Source of the DNA: Alopecurus myosuroides
Lineage: Eukaryota > Streptophyta > Magnoliopsida > Poales > Poaceae
Length of the DNA stretch: 64,000 nucleotides
NCBI GenBank assembly: GCA_028641055.1
Contig: CM054062.1
Coordinates: 273,005,092 to 273,069,091, forward strand
Direction of reading: 5' to 3'
Below the pieces are notes generated by a model. It worked only from the letters and a program-made list of their open reading frames with translations, did no database searches and was not told the origin of the DNA. Below are positions 1 through 10,258 of the stretch, piece after piece (position 1 is the first letter of the stretch; each line of letters opens with the position of its first letter). Both the position numbers and the translations under genes were made by a program.

Positions 1-274
1 TCTCATGAGTTTTCCAAGATGGCCTAATTGACTCAAGAACGACAATGCTCAAATATTTGAAAAACACATTAGTAGCTTGAGTATTGAGATATAAGTTTTT
101 CTCATCCTCTAAAGAGCAATCAAGGCCCTTTGGACAAGAAAAACCCATATCTACAATTTTCTCTATATTTGGACCCATGTCCTTAAAAATATTAAGCATA
201 CTAATTTTCCAAGCATCATAATTTGTGCCATTGAATATAAAAGTGTCATTATGCACTAATCCCCTAGCCGACAT
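1..274 (-). CDS. Copia gag N-terminus, partial
   Basis: ATG at 274-272 opens a frame without stops to the left edge (91 codons). It begins MSARGLVHND and contains the FNGTNYDAWKISM block, the N-terminal signature of plant copia gag polyproteins (DUF4219-type region), followed by a typical helix with DMGFSCPKG. It would build the virus-like particle of the element. It starts about 40 bp after the primer binding site, as expected for gag. The frame is intact as far as visible; the remainder lies outside the window. Confidence is high for the family and low for whether the whole element is active, since its LTR is truncated. Confidence 0.75.
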   Translation of the reverse strand, partial: MSARGLVHNDTFIFNGTNYDAWKISMLNIFKDMGPNIEKIVDMGFSCPKGLDCSLEDEKNLYLNTQATNVFFKYLSIVVLESIRPSWKTHE

Positions 275-368
275 CTTTACTCTCTAGGTTGTGAAACCCT
301 ATGAAGAGAGACCCGACTCTGATAACAATTGAAAGAACACGGATGTCGCCTAGAGGGGGGTGAATAGG
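1..368 (-). mobile_element. Copia LTR retrotransposon, truncated 5' end
   Basis: Read on the minus strand this is the end of an LTR (about 368 down to 330, closing in ...TTTCA), a primer binding site like TATCAGAG (about 326-317), a short leader and the start of gag. That order is the 5' end of a Ty1/copia element primed by initiator tRNA-Met. Only about 39 bp of the LTR remain before LINE sequence begins at about 369, so the element is cut off there; it also leaves the window on the left. A perfect 15-bp inverted repeat sits on the cut (337-351 and 366-380). Confidence 0.75.
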
Positions 369-860
369 CGACATCCGTGTCCTATTAGACGTGTTGCGCG
401 CCTTCGCACCTCCCTCCATGCAAATGACATGGACATTTATATGGCTCCAATCAAGGAGGATTTTGAGGCGCTCTCTCGTATTCTTTGCGACTTTGGAGAG
501 GTTACCGGTCTTGTTACTAATGTCCAAAAAAACATGGTGGCACCATTTTGTTGTGCACGGTCGATCTTGATGATGTCCTCCATGGGTTTCCCGCCGTCCT
601 CTCGCACTTCCCTTTTCGTTACTTGGGCCTTCCGCTTTCGGTGCACCGTTTGAGAGGTGTGGATTTCCAATACATTGTGGACAAGATGGCAAGAAAGCTC
701 CCCATTGGCAAGAAAGTATGTCACCACCCCCGGAAGGGTGGAGCTAATAAAATCCATAACGACATCGCAAGCGATCTACCCTCTCACTTCTCTTGCCCTT
801 CCAAAAGGGACTATGAAGGCCATCCTCAAACTTGAGCGGGCTTTCCTTTGGGCGGCATCG
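369..860 (+). pseudogene. L1-type LINE reverse transcriptase fragment (5' part)
   Basis: Three successive frames together give the middle and thumb of a plant L1 RT: LRTSL.AN.M with APIKEDFEALSRIL and FGEVTGL (about 375-520), then FRYLGLPLSVHRLRG (about 615-655), then GRVELIKSI...ALPKGTMKAILKLERAFLWAAS (about 735-858). At least two frameshifts separate them. The catalytic Y/F-A-D-D box reads HAND (about 417-428), so one catalytic Asp is Asn and the Tyr/Phe is His. The reading continues, after the solo LTR, at 3777. The 5' part of the LINE is missing, cut at the Copia junction. Confidence 0.8.
856..860. repeat. Target site duplication of the solo LTR, left copy
   Basis: The sequence catcg here is repeated at 3772-3776 directly after the LTR. 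Five bases is the normal duplication for LTR retrotransposon integrases. Confidence 0.85.
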
Positions 861-3771
861 TGTGACGCCCCGAGATCGGGCACTATGCAGATTTCAGCAT
901 TTCCGCCAAAATCCACATAATAACCGATTTCAGGTTGCCACTTGTGATAACATTACAACAGTTCACGAATATTCCGCAACAACAACATAAAAGATATATA
1001 CAAGAGGACTCGAACGAGCCAAGGGTACAACTGATACAATACAAAGATCCAAATAACAGCGGAAGAAGCAACATAGCGTCCGACTACGGACAAGATACAA
1101 ATTGGACTAAGAGTCCTGAAGATAACCGAGAGCGTCCAATCCCTGTCCAGGCCAAGCCGGAGGGATTCCCAAGCTAACGTCGTCAGACTTCAAACCTGCT
1201 GACTGCAATGTTGAATATGCAGCCACGAAAAAGATTCGTGGGTCAGTACGGTTAAGTACTGGCAAGTGGATAAACCATACTCACAAGATACCGGCGTAGC
1301 CAGTCATCACAAGATACAAATACTTTGTGTTCAACGGAAAGGGAGGGATTATTGCAAATAAGCGGCAGCGGGCTGCACTAACCAACTACAGAAACACACT
1401 ACAACTTCCGGCTAACAGAAAGAAGATAAGATAGCGTATCGTAACCAACTACAACTACTCACCAAACAATACCCATCCAATGTCACCCCCTACTAAGGAA
1501 GCAACCCAAGGATAACTCACACTGTTGGATTAATGATGTTCAACTTATTGTGTCAATAAGACTATTACTAGTCAAGTTATTATCATTAGGTGTAAGTTGT
1601 CTGAGTACTTGTTAGCCAGTACTTTCACCAAGTCGTCACATAACCGCGGACAACACGGCTTCTCGAGAAGATTTATCCCTGCAGGGTGTGCTCCAGTACC
1701 CGTACACACTCAAGCCACCAACTAAAACTCAGGTTGGCTTGACACGACCCAAACCATCTCTACAACCCATCCTAGGAGCCACGGAGCTATAAGGTCCCAG
1801 CCACGCAGCCGAATACTCAGCGCAGGTGTGCAAAACTCCCGCAGGACACAACACCCCGGCACTACAGGCCTCGCCCTATATGCATCATCATCATCAGTAA
1901 CCATGGGTGATCAACCCATTATGCAAGGAGCAAATGGAACACCCGAACTAAGTGTGGCTCTTCGGACAAGCTGCAGATCAGGTCTAAGTCGAGGGGGGTC
2001 CCATACTACCTCCCGGATGCGGTGAGCACGCTCATCATGGATCAGTAGACAAGACTCTTTTCCTAGTTTCGACACCAGCCGGCTCCAAAACCCTAACCCG
2101 GGCCTCCTGCCGGTGCCTTATCATCAAGTTATTATTGTTACCCCAAACATTAACATGTAGTTGATTGAATTGAAACCCAGCTATCAACTAAACATGTGAT
2201 ACGACAAAGGATAACAAGACTCGAGCACAAACAAGCTAAGCATGCAACTACGACACGAGGGCCAACAGGGTAAACAAACAACAGTTAATAGGAAGTGGAA
2301 GGAAAGGCTATATCATGGCTGCAAGGTAAACATATGATAGGATCGAGACACAAGCATCGAATCAACAGGCTAGAATAAGAACAACGGAAAGAATCGGTAA
2401 CAAGTGATGAAAGGCAGCCATTTGGCAGCAAGTGAGTATACTTGCCTGGAATCCAGCAAGTAGAGGTTCATCCGCAGAACTTGTCGTTGCTCACATCATC
2501 TCAACGTCCTATCCGCGAAGAAGCAACGAACCTCGAACAAACACCGGATGCAACAATTACTACTACGGCAAAGATCCAGCATGATCCTATTTTATATGCA
2601 TGACATGCGAGGATGCAACACGAGGAAACAACTTAAGCAATTTAATCGAAACCGGAGTCCGGAGAAATAGGAATTGGTTCAAGTTGTTTAGCTAACCATC
2701 AATTTAATTGTTGTTTAGCATGGCAAACAATAAAGTAGATGAGTTAGGCAGTTTAAATGGAATGGGGCAACAGTTGGAATTAATTAGCCCACACATTCCA
2801 TATGTTGTCATATAGATGAACATGCATAACAAAATCTAAAATGCACAAGATAAGATGCAAACAGAGATATGAATGGCATGAACATGTTAATGACATGTTT
2901 CTGATATGAAAACATATTTTAATTGTCCAATATGGAATTTAATTGAGCAAGTTGCCAATTTAACAATATTAAATGAATTAAATGAGGAATTAAATGTTGC
3001 ATCAATTTTAATTGTTCAAAACAGTAAACAAATTTTATATTTGGGTAGAGCATTTAATTTTAATTGGAAAACATATTTTATTTGTTGAAATTGGAATTAA
3101 GATGAATTAGTTATGAATTTGGCAATTTAAATTGCATTAAATAAGAAACAGTTGTTTTCAGCCATTAAATTATTCAAAACAGAAACCAAATGCATGAAAT
3201 TTTGGTTGGAAAACATATTTTATATGGGCCATTTGAAATATATTTGAATTTGTTATGGATTTAATCAAATTCATAAGAGTTATTTGAATTTGGAGTTTTG
3301 AAATTATTTGGAATATTAGTTTGATTTTTTTAAATTGGTTAGTTGAATTCCAAATAAGGTTTGATTTGGAATTTTTGGAAATAACAAATTTTATTTAATA
3401 AGCTCAAGCAATTATGCAAACATTAATGAATTTAATAGTTTGCAAGAATTTGATTTTTAAACCCACAATTTGAAACATGCCCATTAAGAAGGAATTGATT
3501 GGAAATTAAATTTGCCATTAGGGTTTTAACAAAAAGGGAAATTTTTATTTAGCAGGCAATTTAAATACATTCAACTTCAAACTTTTTGAAAAACAATTGA
3601 GTGGTTTACTTGCAACTTTCAATTGGGATTTTTAGACAGGTGTGAAAGTTTAAATTGTTTTGAATTTTTCAGTTGTGATGCAAACATGGTGCAATGCAAT
3701 ATGATGCATGTGATGCAAAAAAGAAAAAGGAAGCAACCAATTCTACTAAGGGTAACACCCCAGGTGTTACA
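861..3771 (-). mobile_element. Solo LTR of a gypsy-type (probably Tekay-like) element
   Basis: On the minus strand the block begins TGTAACACCTGGGG at 3771 and ends ...GGGGCGTCACA at 861, so it has TG...CA ends. The 5-bp duplication catcg flanks it at 856-860 and 3772-3776, and joining the flanks restores the LINE frame. There is no gag, pol, primer site or second LTR inside, so it is a solo LTR of 2911 bp left by LTR-LTR recombination. The TGTAACACC start and large size resemble Tekay/Del chromovirus LTRs; that assignment is from memory. Position 2600-3600 is very AT-rich. Confidence 0.8.
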
Positions 3772-4892
3772 CATCGGATAAGGTCTCCGGTGGTAAATGC
3801 AAAGTAAAACGGGAATCGCTTGTAGTCCTAAATCCATGAGTGGTATTGGAGTGCTCAACCTTGAGAAATTTGCTAGAGCGCTTCGCTTGAGATGGCTTTG
3901 GCTAGAGTGGACGGATTCGGAGCGCGCTTGGGTGGGTTTGGGAAACCCATGTGATGACAAAGACGTGGATATTTTCTATGCATGCACAAACATCACCATC
4001 GGAGATGGCAAGATTGCAAAATTTTGGCACTCCCCTTGGCTTGGTGGTCTCAAGCCTAAGGATATTGCGCCATCCATCCTTGCCATCCCCAAGCTCAAGA
4101 ACTTCACCGTTTCTAAGGACTTGGAGAATATTTTTGGACTGAAAATCTCAACCTTGAAGGTGTTATTTCGGCCTCCATCATTGAGGATTTCTCCTCGCTT
4201 TGGAGCAAGCTTCAAGAGGTCCATCTTGTTGTCGGTGCCATGGATTGCATCTCTTGGAAGCTCACTCCATCCGGGTCCTACTCCGCGGCGTAGGCTTACA
4301 TGGCGCAATTTGAGCCTTGCACTCCCTCATTCATGGTGCCGGCGGTTTGGGAAAATTGGGACCTTCCAAAGTGCAAGCTTCTCGCTTGGTTTATTCTACA
4401 AAATAAAGTGTGGACGTCGGACCGATTTTCTAGGCGGGGTTGTCCAAGTTGTGTCACGTGCCAACTATGCAAGAGGGAACCGGAGACCGCGGTGCATATC
4501 ATGTTTCGTTGTAGGTATTCTACTCGCATTTGGAAAGGTCTCAAAGAGTGGCTTGGATTGACAGATTTTGACATCTGACTATGGGGATCGTAGCGTTCGG
4601 TTCAAGAATGGTGGTGCTCCATCACCGGGGTAAATGCTCCGCGTCGCAAAGGCCTCTCATCCTTACTTCTTCTTGCTGCATGGAAAATTTGGACCGAACG
4701 AAACGCGAGAGTTTTCGACAACCATGCCTCTATGCCTTTTGTTGTAATCATGTTTATTAAGAAGGTTACCGCTTTTTGGGGGTATTGCGAGTGCAAAACG
4801 CTTGGGTGCAATTTTACCGTGAGAGTAGGCTTTTGTTTCTCTTCCTTAATTAATGAAACAGGCAAATCTTTTGAGTTGTTTTAAAAGAAAAT
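3772..4892 (+). pseudogene. L1-type LINE fragment (3' part, with zf-RVT domain)
   Basis: Continues the LINE after the solo LTR. A frame from about 3797 carries GIGVLNLEKFARALRLRW and FW.SPWLGG, the C-terminal connection region of plant L1 ORF2. After a frameshift near 4300 a zf-RVT domain follows, with WENWDLPKCKLLAWF, RRGCPSCVTCQLC and CRYSTRIWKGL (about 4330-4545). The 3' end is AATGAAACAGGCAAATCTTTT and a short A-rich tail near 4870-4892. Because of the frameshifts and the altered catalytic box it is non-functional. No target duplication can be shown since the 5' end is lost. Confidence 0.8.
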
Positions 4893-5072
4893 CCGTTGAA
4901 CGCCGAGAACCAGCCACAGAGCACCGCTGCACCGGTGATGTGGCCAGAGCCCAGAGGCATCGGCCGTTGCCGAATGCTGCCTTCCAGATCTCCTAGACTC
5001 CTACATCGATGAATTAGCCGGTGGTCGTGACTCGTGACAAAGGATCATGTAAAGTATAAACAGTGAAACTTG
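4893..5072. other. Unassigned spacer
   Basis: No gene, repeat or element end recognised between the LINE tail and the TIR at 5073. Confidence 0.4.
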
Positions 5073-5104
5073 GGACGTGTTTGGTTTAGAAGTGCTAACG
5101 GCAC

Positions 5105-5576
5105 TGATGGGGGGATAATAACCCGGTAGGCCAACTCCAAGGTGTAATTCGGCCCCAAGGACGCTGCAGAGATCCGGCTAAGGATAAAAGAACTTCTAGA
5201 AGGCCCAAGATTGTAGGCCTCGTAACCCGGATTGTGGGTTACGGTAAGGAAAGTTAGGGTTTAATATGCAGTGACCGGGTAGGACTCAAGGTGCGCCTTG
5301 GAGGGCAAGCCAAGGGGTCCGGGTGCTTTATAAACCCGCCCCTAGGTCTAGTTAGAGATCCAAGAGTTCTAGCAATATCGCTTGATATCGAGCATCCAGT
5401 CTAACACGAGAGTTGAGTTAATATATCGAGATCGGAGACTCGGCGACTTGATTGCCGGCTACCAGATCGAGTTCCATCATGTTTTCCTCTGAGCTAAACC
5501 CTCTCCCAAACGCCTGTGTCGTCTTGCCCCAAGATCAGTTACCCCCGGTAACGTCTGCCGTGATTATCCCGCGACA
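5105..5576 (+). repeat. Element A 5' LTR
   Basis: 472 bp, from TGATGGGG to ...CGCGACA. A TATA box (CTTTATAAACC, 5326-5336) predicts transcription start near 5360. The last 98 bp contain the start of gag (ATG at 5479). Confidence 0.92.
5326..5336 (+). promoter_or_regulatory. TATA box of element A 5' LTR
   Basis: CTTTATAAACC. The same box is kept in the 3' LTR and in the diverged LTR of element B, which supports a real promoter. Confidence 0.7.
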
Positions 5577-8500
5577 GTTGGCGCCCACCGTGGGGGCTGC
5601 ATCCAAAGGTGTTTACATCACGGGAGAAGCTCGGAAGAACATGGAGAATCTAGTCATCGGCGAGATCTACATCGACCACGAAGGAGAGAAGATGGTGGAC
5701 GATTCCGGCTGGGGGCCAGAGTCGGATCACCTCGAATCCGGATCAATCATGACAATCGGCCAGATCAGCGTCTTCATCGGTATGGTACGTACTTCCGGTT
5801 CGATCCCTGACGACTTTGGGTTTGATTCTGTGTCAGGGAAGACCAGCTATATCCAATCAGATGAAGAAGAATCAGTTGGGACAACAAACCCGACAGAAGA
5901 GCCCACCACGAAGTGGGGACAGCCGGAGGAGCCGGCATGGACCCCGCGTGGCCGGGTCGAGAAAGAAGATGATACCGAATCTATCCTGCATCTACTGGAG
6001 AACCGGTACGAGGAACACAACAGCGAAGAGGAGCAGTATGGATTCGCGCCAAGCATTGTGCGCCGGGTTGGGGTTTACACGGCTCCCGCGATCAATCTCA
6101 ACCAAGAGAACGTAACCGCGGCCGCAGCCGGGGCAGCACAAGCGTTGACCCGGCAGCAAGGACCGGCTAACGGAAACACAGTTTTGGCCCAGGTTGACGG
6201 AGAGTCGGCATCGGTTACCAGTCAACCGCCAGAAAACGAGTTACACGCGAACACGTTTGGATTCCTAGCAAACCGGACACCAGGAGCAGGTCCTTCCAAT
6301 CCACAACATCCGGCCCTGTTCGACAACAATCTGATCCTAGATCCGACAGTTCTTGCCACAGTTATCACTCCAGAGAACGCGGCGGAACGCGTTAGGGATT
6401 TGGACGTAGCCCGTCGTGCATTGGAGCAGCAGAGAAGGCAGGTAGAAGCAGAAAGACAAGGGATGGCCACACGATAACGCGAGCTGGATGCACTGGAAAC
6501 CCGGCTCCGAGAGGAAACGACTAGAATACATCAAAGGCACCAAACCAGATTGCCAGCATTGGGAGGAGTCATAAACCCGGCTGCGCTATTTATCACGCCT
6601 CAGGATCAGCCGATCCCAGCGGAAAATCAAGGAACTGCCCCTCAGCCAACAACCGGAGGAGTACAACCGGTAGACACGCAAGCCGGGTTACCTGTACCAC
6701 AGACTGGAGTTACTACCGGCAATACTGTACCGCCACCACCACCACCACCACCATCACGTTTTCGCACACCAGCGGGTCATTACAACAATCCCATGGACAA
6801 CGTGTACGCGGCAACGCTTGCACTGAATCAAATCCCCGTGAGAGAGTCACCCCACGCAGAGGAGACCCGGCGGGCGATAGATATGCTGCGCACCGCGGTG
6901 GCACAACAGGTTAATTACCCGGATCACAGAAGCGGGATGCATGGGACACCATATGTCAGCCAACAGCAAGGTAATACGGGAAATATCCAGACAAGTTCGG
7001 CACGGCGGAGGGAAGAGCAGCAGCAAATGCCGCCTCCTCCACACATTCAGGCAGTACCAGCAGCATCAGCAGCACAGGCCATCGTGGACAGTTCCAGAGC
7101 CAGGAGAGCCGTGGCCGGGTCTGCGGTACATGGGATACCAGCAGTCCCGCGACCAGCTGTACCCCCTGCAGGATCACACGTTTCCCGAGTAAGACCAGCT
7201 TCGACCATTCTTGCAGGACCTAAGTGTCTTTCGGATAGCATCAGGGCTGAACCTTACCCGGAAAAATTCAAAGAACCGGGTAAAGTAGTGAATTATGAGC
7301 CGACTATGGATCCGGAAACATGGTTGAGCAGTTATGAGATGGCCATGTCGATTCGTAATGCGTCCGAGAATCTTCAAGCCAAATTCATGTATCTAATGAT
7401 GTCAGAGGGAGCAGCAAAGTTATGGTTCACCAATCTACCAGAAGGATCTATCAAATCATGGGGAGAATTGAAAACTGCGTTTATTAAGCACTTTCACGGG
7501 ATGTGCAGAAAGTTATTCACTATTGATGACCTAGAGCGATGCGTTCAGAAGAAGGGAGAATCGGCGCGCAGCTGGGTGCGCCGGGTTATGGAAATACTTC
7601 ATTCATCTACAGATATTCAGCCTAAGGATGCGCTGCAAGCTATGGCAAAGACCTGCAAGTACACACCTTTATTACAGAAATTAACCCGCATGAAATCTAG
7701 TCGGAATGCTTCAGAGGTTACTATGGGAGAACTGATGGATGCATGCAATAAACATGCCGCAACGGACACTACGGAAGAGGAAACTGATGATAAAAAAGCA
7801 AAAGCAAACACAAGTAATAATGGAAGAACCGGCAACGGATCAGCGCCGGGTAACAACAGCCAGAACAAGCGCCCGTTTGAGGGAGGCTCCGAGTTTGTCG
7901 CCAACACTGAAGCCGGATCTTCTAGACCCAGGGCAGAAGGAAATTTCAATACTGGGAATCACAATGGAGGAAACTATCAAGGGCCACCAAGGCCGAGTAA
8001 TAATTGGGACATCTTCAGAATGGCATGCCCGAAGCACAGCAGGAACGGTAGGCCAGCTAACCACTCCTTGGAGCAGTGCACCGACTTACAAAGGTGGAAG
8101 AATGAAGAAGTGAACAGAGCCATGCGAGGTGCAGGTCGGGGAGGAGGACCAGGTCCAGGGGGAAACCCGGGCAATGGCCCGCCCCCAGCCGGTAACCCGG
8201 CAGCCGGAAATCAAGGTAACAACCAAGGGGGAGCTGGAGGTTTCCAGGCCAACCCCAAGCAGTTGGGTCAATATCACGTGCATACTACAGGAAGTTCCAA
8301 CAAGGACAAGAAGATACTGAAACAGGCGGTAAACTCGGTGTCTTCGGCTGTTCCGAGATACCTGAGGTGGTCAGAACAGGACGTAACATGGAGCAGAAGG
8401 GATCACCCGGAAAGAATAGAACACCCGGGAGTCTTGGCATTGGTAGTCGCACCACAGGTCATTGGTTATGAGTTGAAAAAGGTCCTGATGGACGGTGGAA

Positions 8501-9201
8501 GTAGCATCAATATACTATATTGGGAAACCTTTCTACGCATGGGTCTCAAGGAGTCTCAGTTACAAAAAAGTTCAACAATTTTTCATGGGATAGTGCCGGG
8601 TCATTCAGCGTGCCCCGAAGGAAAAATCGCATTGGAAGTAGATTTTGGGGAATCAAAGGACAATTATCGAGTTGAGTGGCTCACTTTCGAGGTGGTCAAG
8701 TTGCGCAGTCCTTATCACGCGCTGTTCGGAAGACCGGCTTATGCTAAATTCATGGCTAGGCCGTGTTACGTGTACCTACAGCTAAAAATCCCGGGTCCTA
8801 AATAGACCATCACCATACATGGAAGTCGGGACATAGCGGCTGAGTGCGATGAAGGAGATGCAGCAATGGCTGAACAAGCTTGTAGAAAAGAGGAACTCAA
8901 ATATTACCGGGCTCAAGCAGACTCGGATGACAGAATAGCCTTGAAAAAGCCGAGTACTGAAGGCGAAAGGGCAAAACTCAAGGCAGCACGAGATACCAAG
9001 ATGGTGGCTTTCATCAAGGGTGATTCACTCAAACAACCCACCACAAGAGAAGAAATTGCGCAGCCGTTCACAGTCAGCCGCGTCATGGAAACACCTTATC
9101 CGGATTGGCTGGCAAACCCGGTACTCATAGTAAGAAAGATCAACAAGTGGAGAATATGCATCGATTACGTCAGTTCCGGACAGAATGCCAAGAAGAACTA
9201 A
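5479..9201 (+). pseudogene. gag-pro: Element A gag-protease polyprotein with RT stump, two nonsense mutations
   Basis: A single frame runs from ATG 5479 (inside the LTR) to TAA 9199-9201, broken by TAA at 6475-6477 and TAG at 8803-8805; element B has lysine codon AAG at the second site. In order: an acidic N-terminal region; a glutamine/arginine-rich helix and a proline run (about 6730-6750); the gag capsid core with PETWLSSYEMAM and EGAAKLWFTNLP (about 7310-7450); a Cys-His stretch ACPKHS...HSLEQC (about 8020-8085) in place of a classic knuckle; and an aspartic protease with VLMDGGSSINILY (about 8485-8520). The end reads ANPVLIVRK.NKWRICIDY, the first RT motif, then stops. Gag forms the particle and protease matures it; no RT activity is possible. 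Confidence 0.85.
5579..5595 (+). promoter_or_regulatory. Primer binding site of element A
   Basis: TGGCGCCCACCGTGGGG begins two bases after the LTR. This is the usual position and the usual sequence type for Tat-lineage elements. It is translated in the gag frame as part of RQLAPTVG. Confidence 0.8.
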
Positions 9202-10258
9202 AAAAATGTAACGGGCAGCAGGTTCCAGACGCACTCTTTTCCTATCCAGGGTACCTAAGGGGACTGGAAGGTTTTTAATGAGGCGGCCTGCTGACCCAAA
9301 ACTTTCTCGTATCAATAAAGAGATGGTTATCGAGTCTTATTTTATGATCTTTACTTCGGTTACAGGTAAGCATTATTTATTGCTATCAGTACATCAGTAT
9401 CATCAAGTATGTTGCATATATATAGGTCTTGAGGGCTGATTGCTTAAATAGCACAGTTACAAACTCAAAGACCCGGCCTTGATGCCTATGAGTTATAAGG
9501 GCCGATTACTCGCAAACGAGTACGGCTGCAATCTTATAACCGGACAAAGGATCCAAATTTTCTTGACTTTTCTTACTTAAGCTCGATGTGACTCGCACTA
9601 AAGTGGCATGATTTGCTCGCTTACGATTACAATCAGCCATGAAGCCCAATGGGACTTGCCTGACCCTGTTTTCGTATAGATGTAACAACATGATATCCAC
9701 GCGAAAGCCGGCTTATAGTACAAGATTGTCAAAAGGGTCATCTAAACCACAAGTTATGCAGAGTATAAGGCTAATAGCTGGAAACTCAACGTTTATCAAG
9801 CATAACTTCAATACTCACGTGAAACGGCTCTAGGGCTTGGGCTTAGTAAAAATAATTTGTTCTCTGGAAAAGACCACACATCCCAGACTCGGATTTCGGG
9901 CCTTGGGGACTGGGGACTTTGAAACAGAAACAAGTTGTTACTAAGCTCAAAAAACCCTAACATCCGAGTCTTGGGGACTTGGGGACTTAGAGAAAAGTCC
10001 GCCTGTCAGAACCCACGATGCTTGGAAACCGAGTCTCACAAAAGGAACCATAAGTAAAGCCGGATATCGAGAATAAGCTCACAAACCAGATAAATATCAA
10101 GTTCATCCAGAGGCCAGAAGAGGCACGAGGTATATCAAGAAATTAAAGTACGTTACAAATCTTGGTACTAGTATCAAAGGTGCATAGATGCACCGACAAA
10201 AGAATATCTGTTTCGAACAAGAGCAGCGAAACGACCAAGGTGTCGTGATAGCATTTGT
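9202..10258. other. Element A spacer between RT stump and antisense gene
   Basis: No gene. It begins with what looks like the tail of a pol region (GTAACGGGCAGCAGG...AATAAAGAGATGG). A block of about 300 bp (9500-9800) matches element B (18050-18355 inverted) far better than the sequence around it does. Confidence 0.5.

Noticed and set aside
5452..5478. Upstream extension of gag in element A
   Set aside because: The first codon is TTG; the first ATG in frame is at 5479, which is also kept in element B's LTR.
9506..9700. 64-codon minus-strand frame conserved in A and B
   Set aside because: It starts at GTG, not ATG, and conservation includes non-coding flanks; reported as a conserved block instead of a gene.
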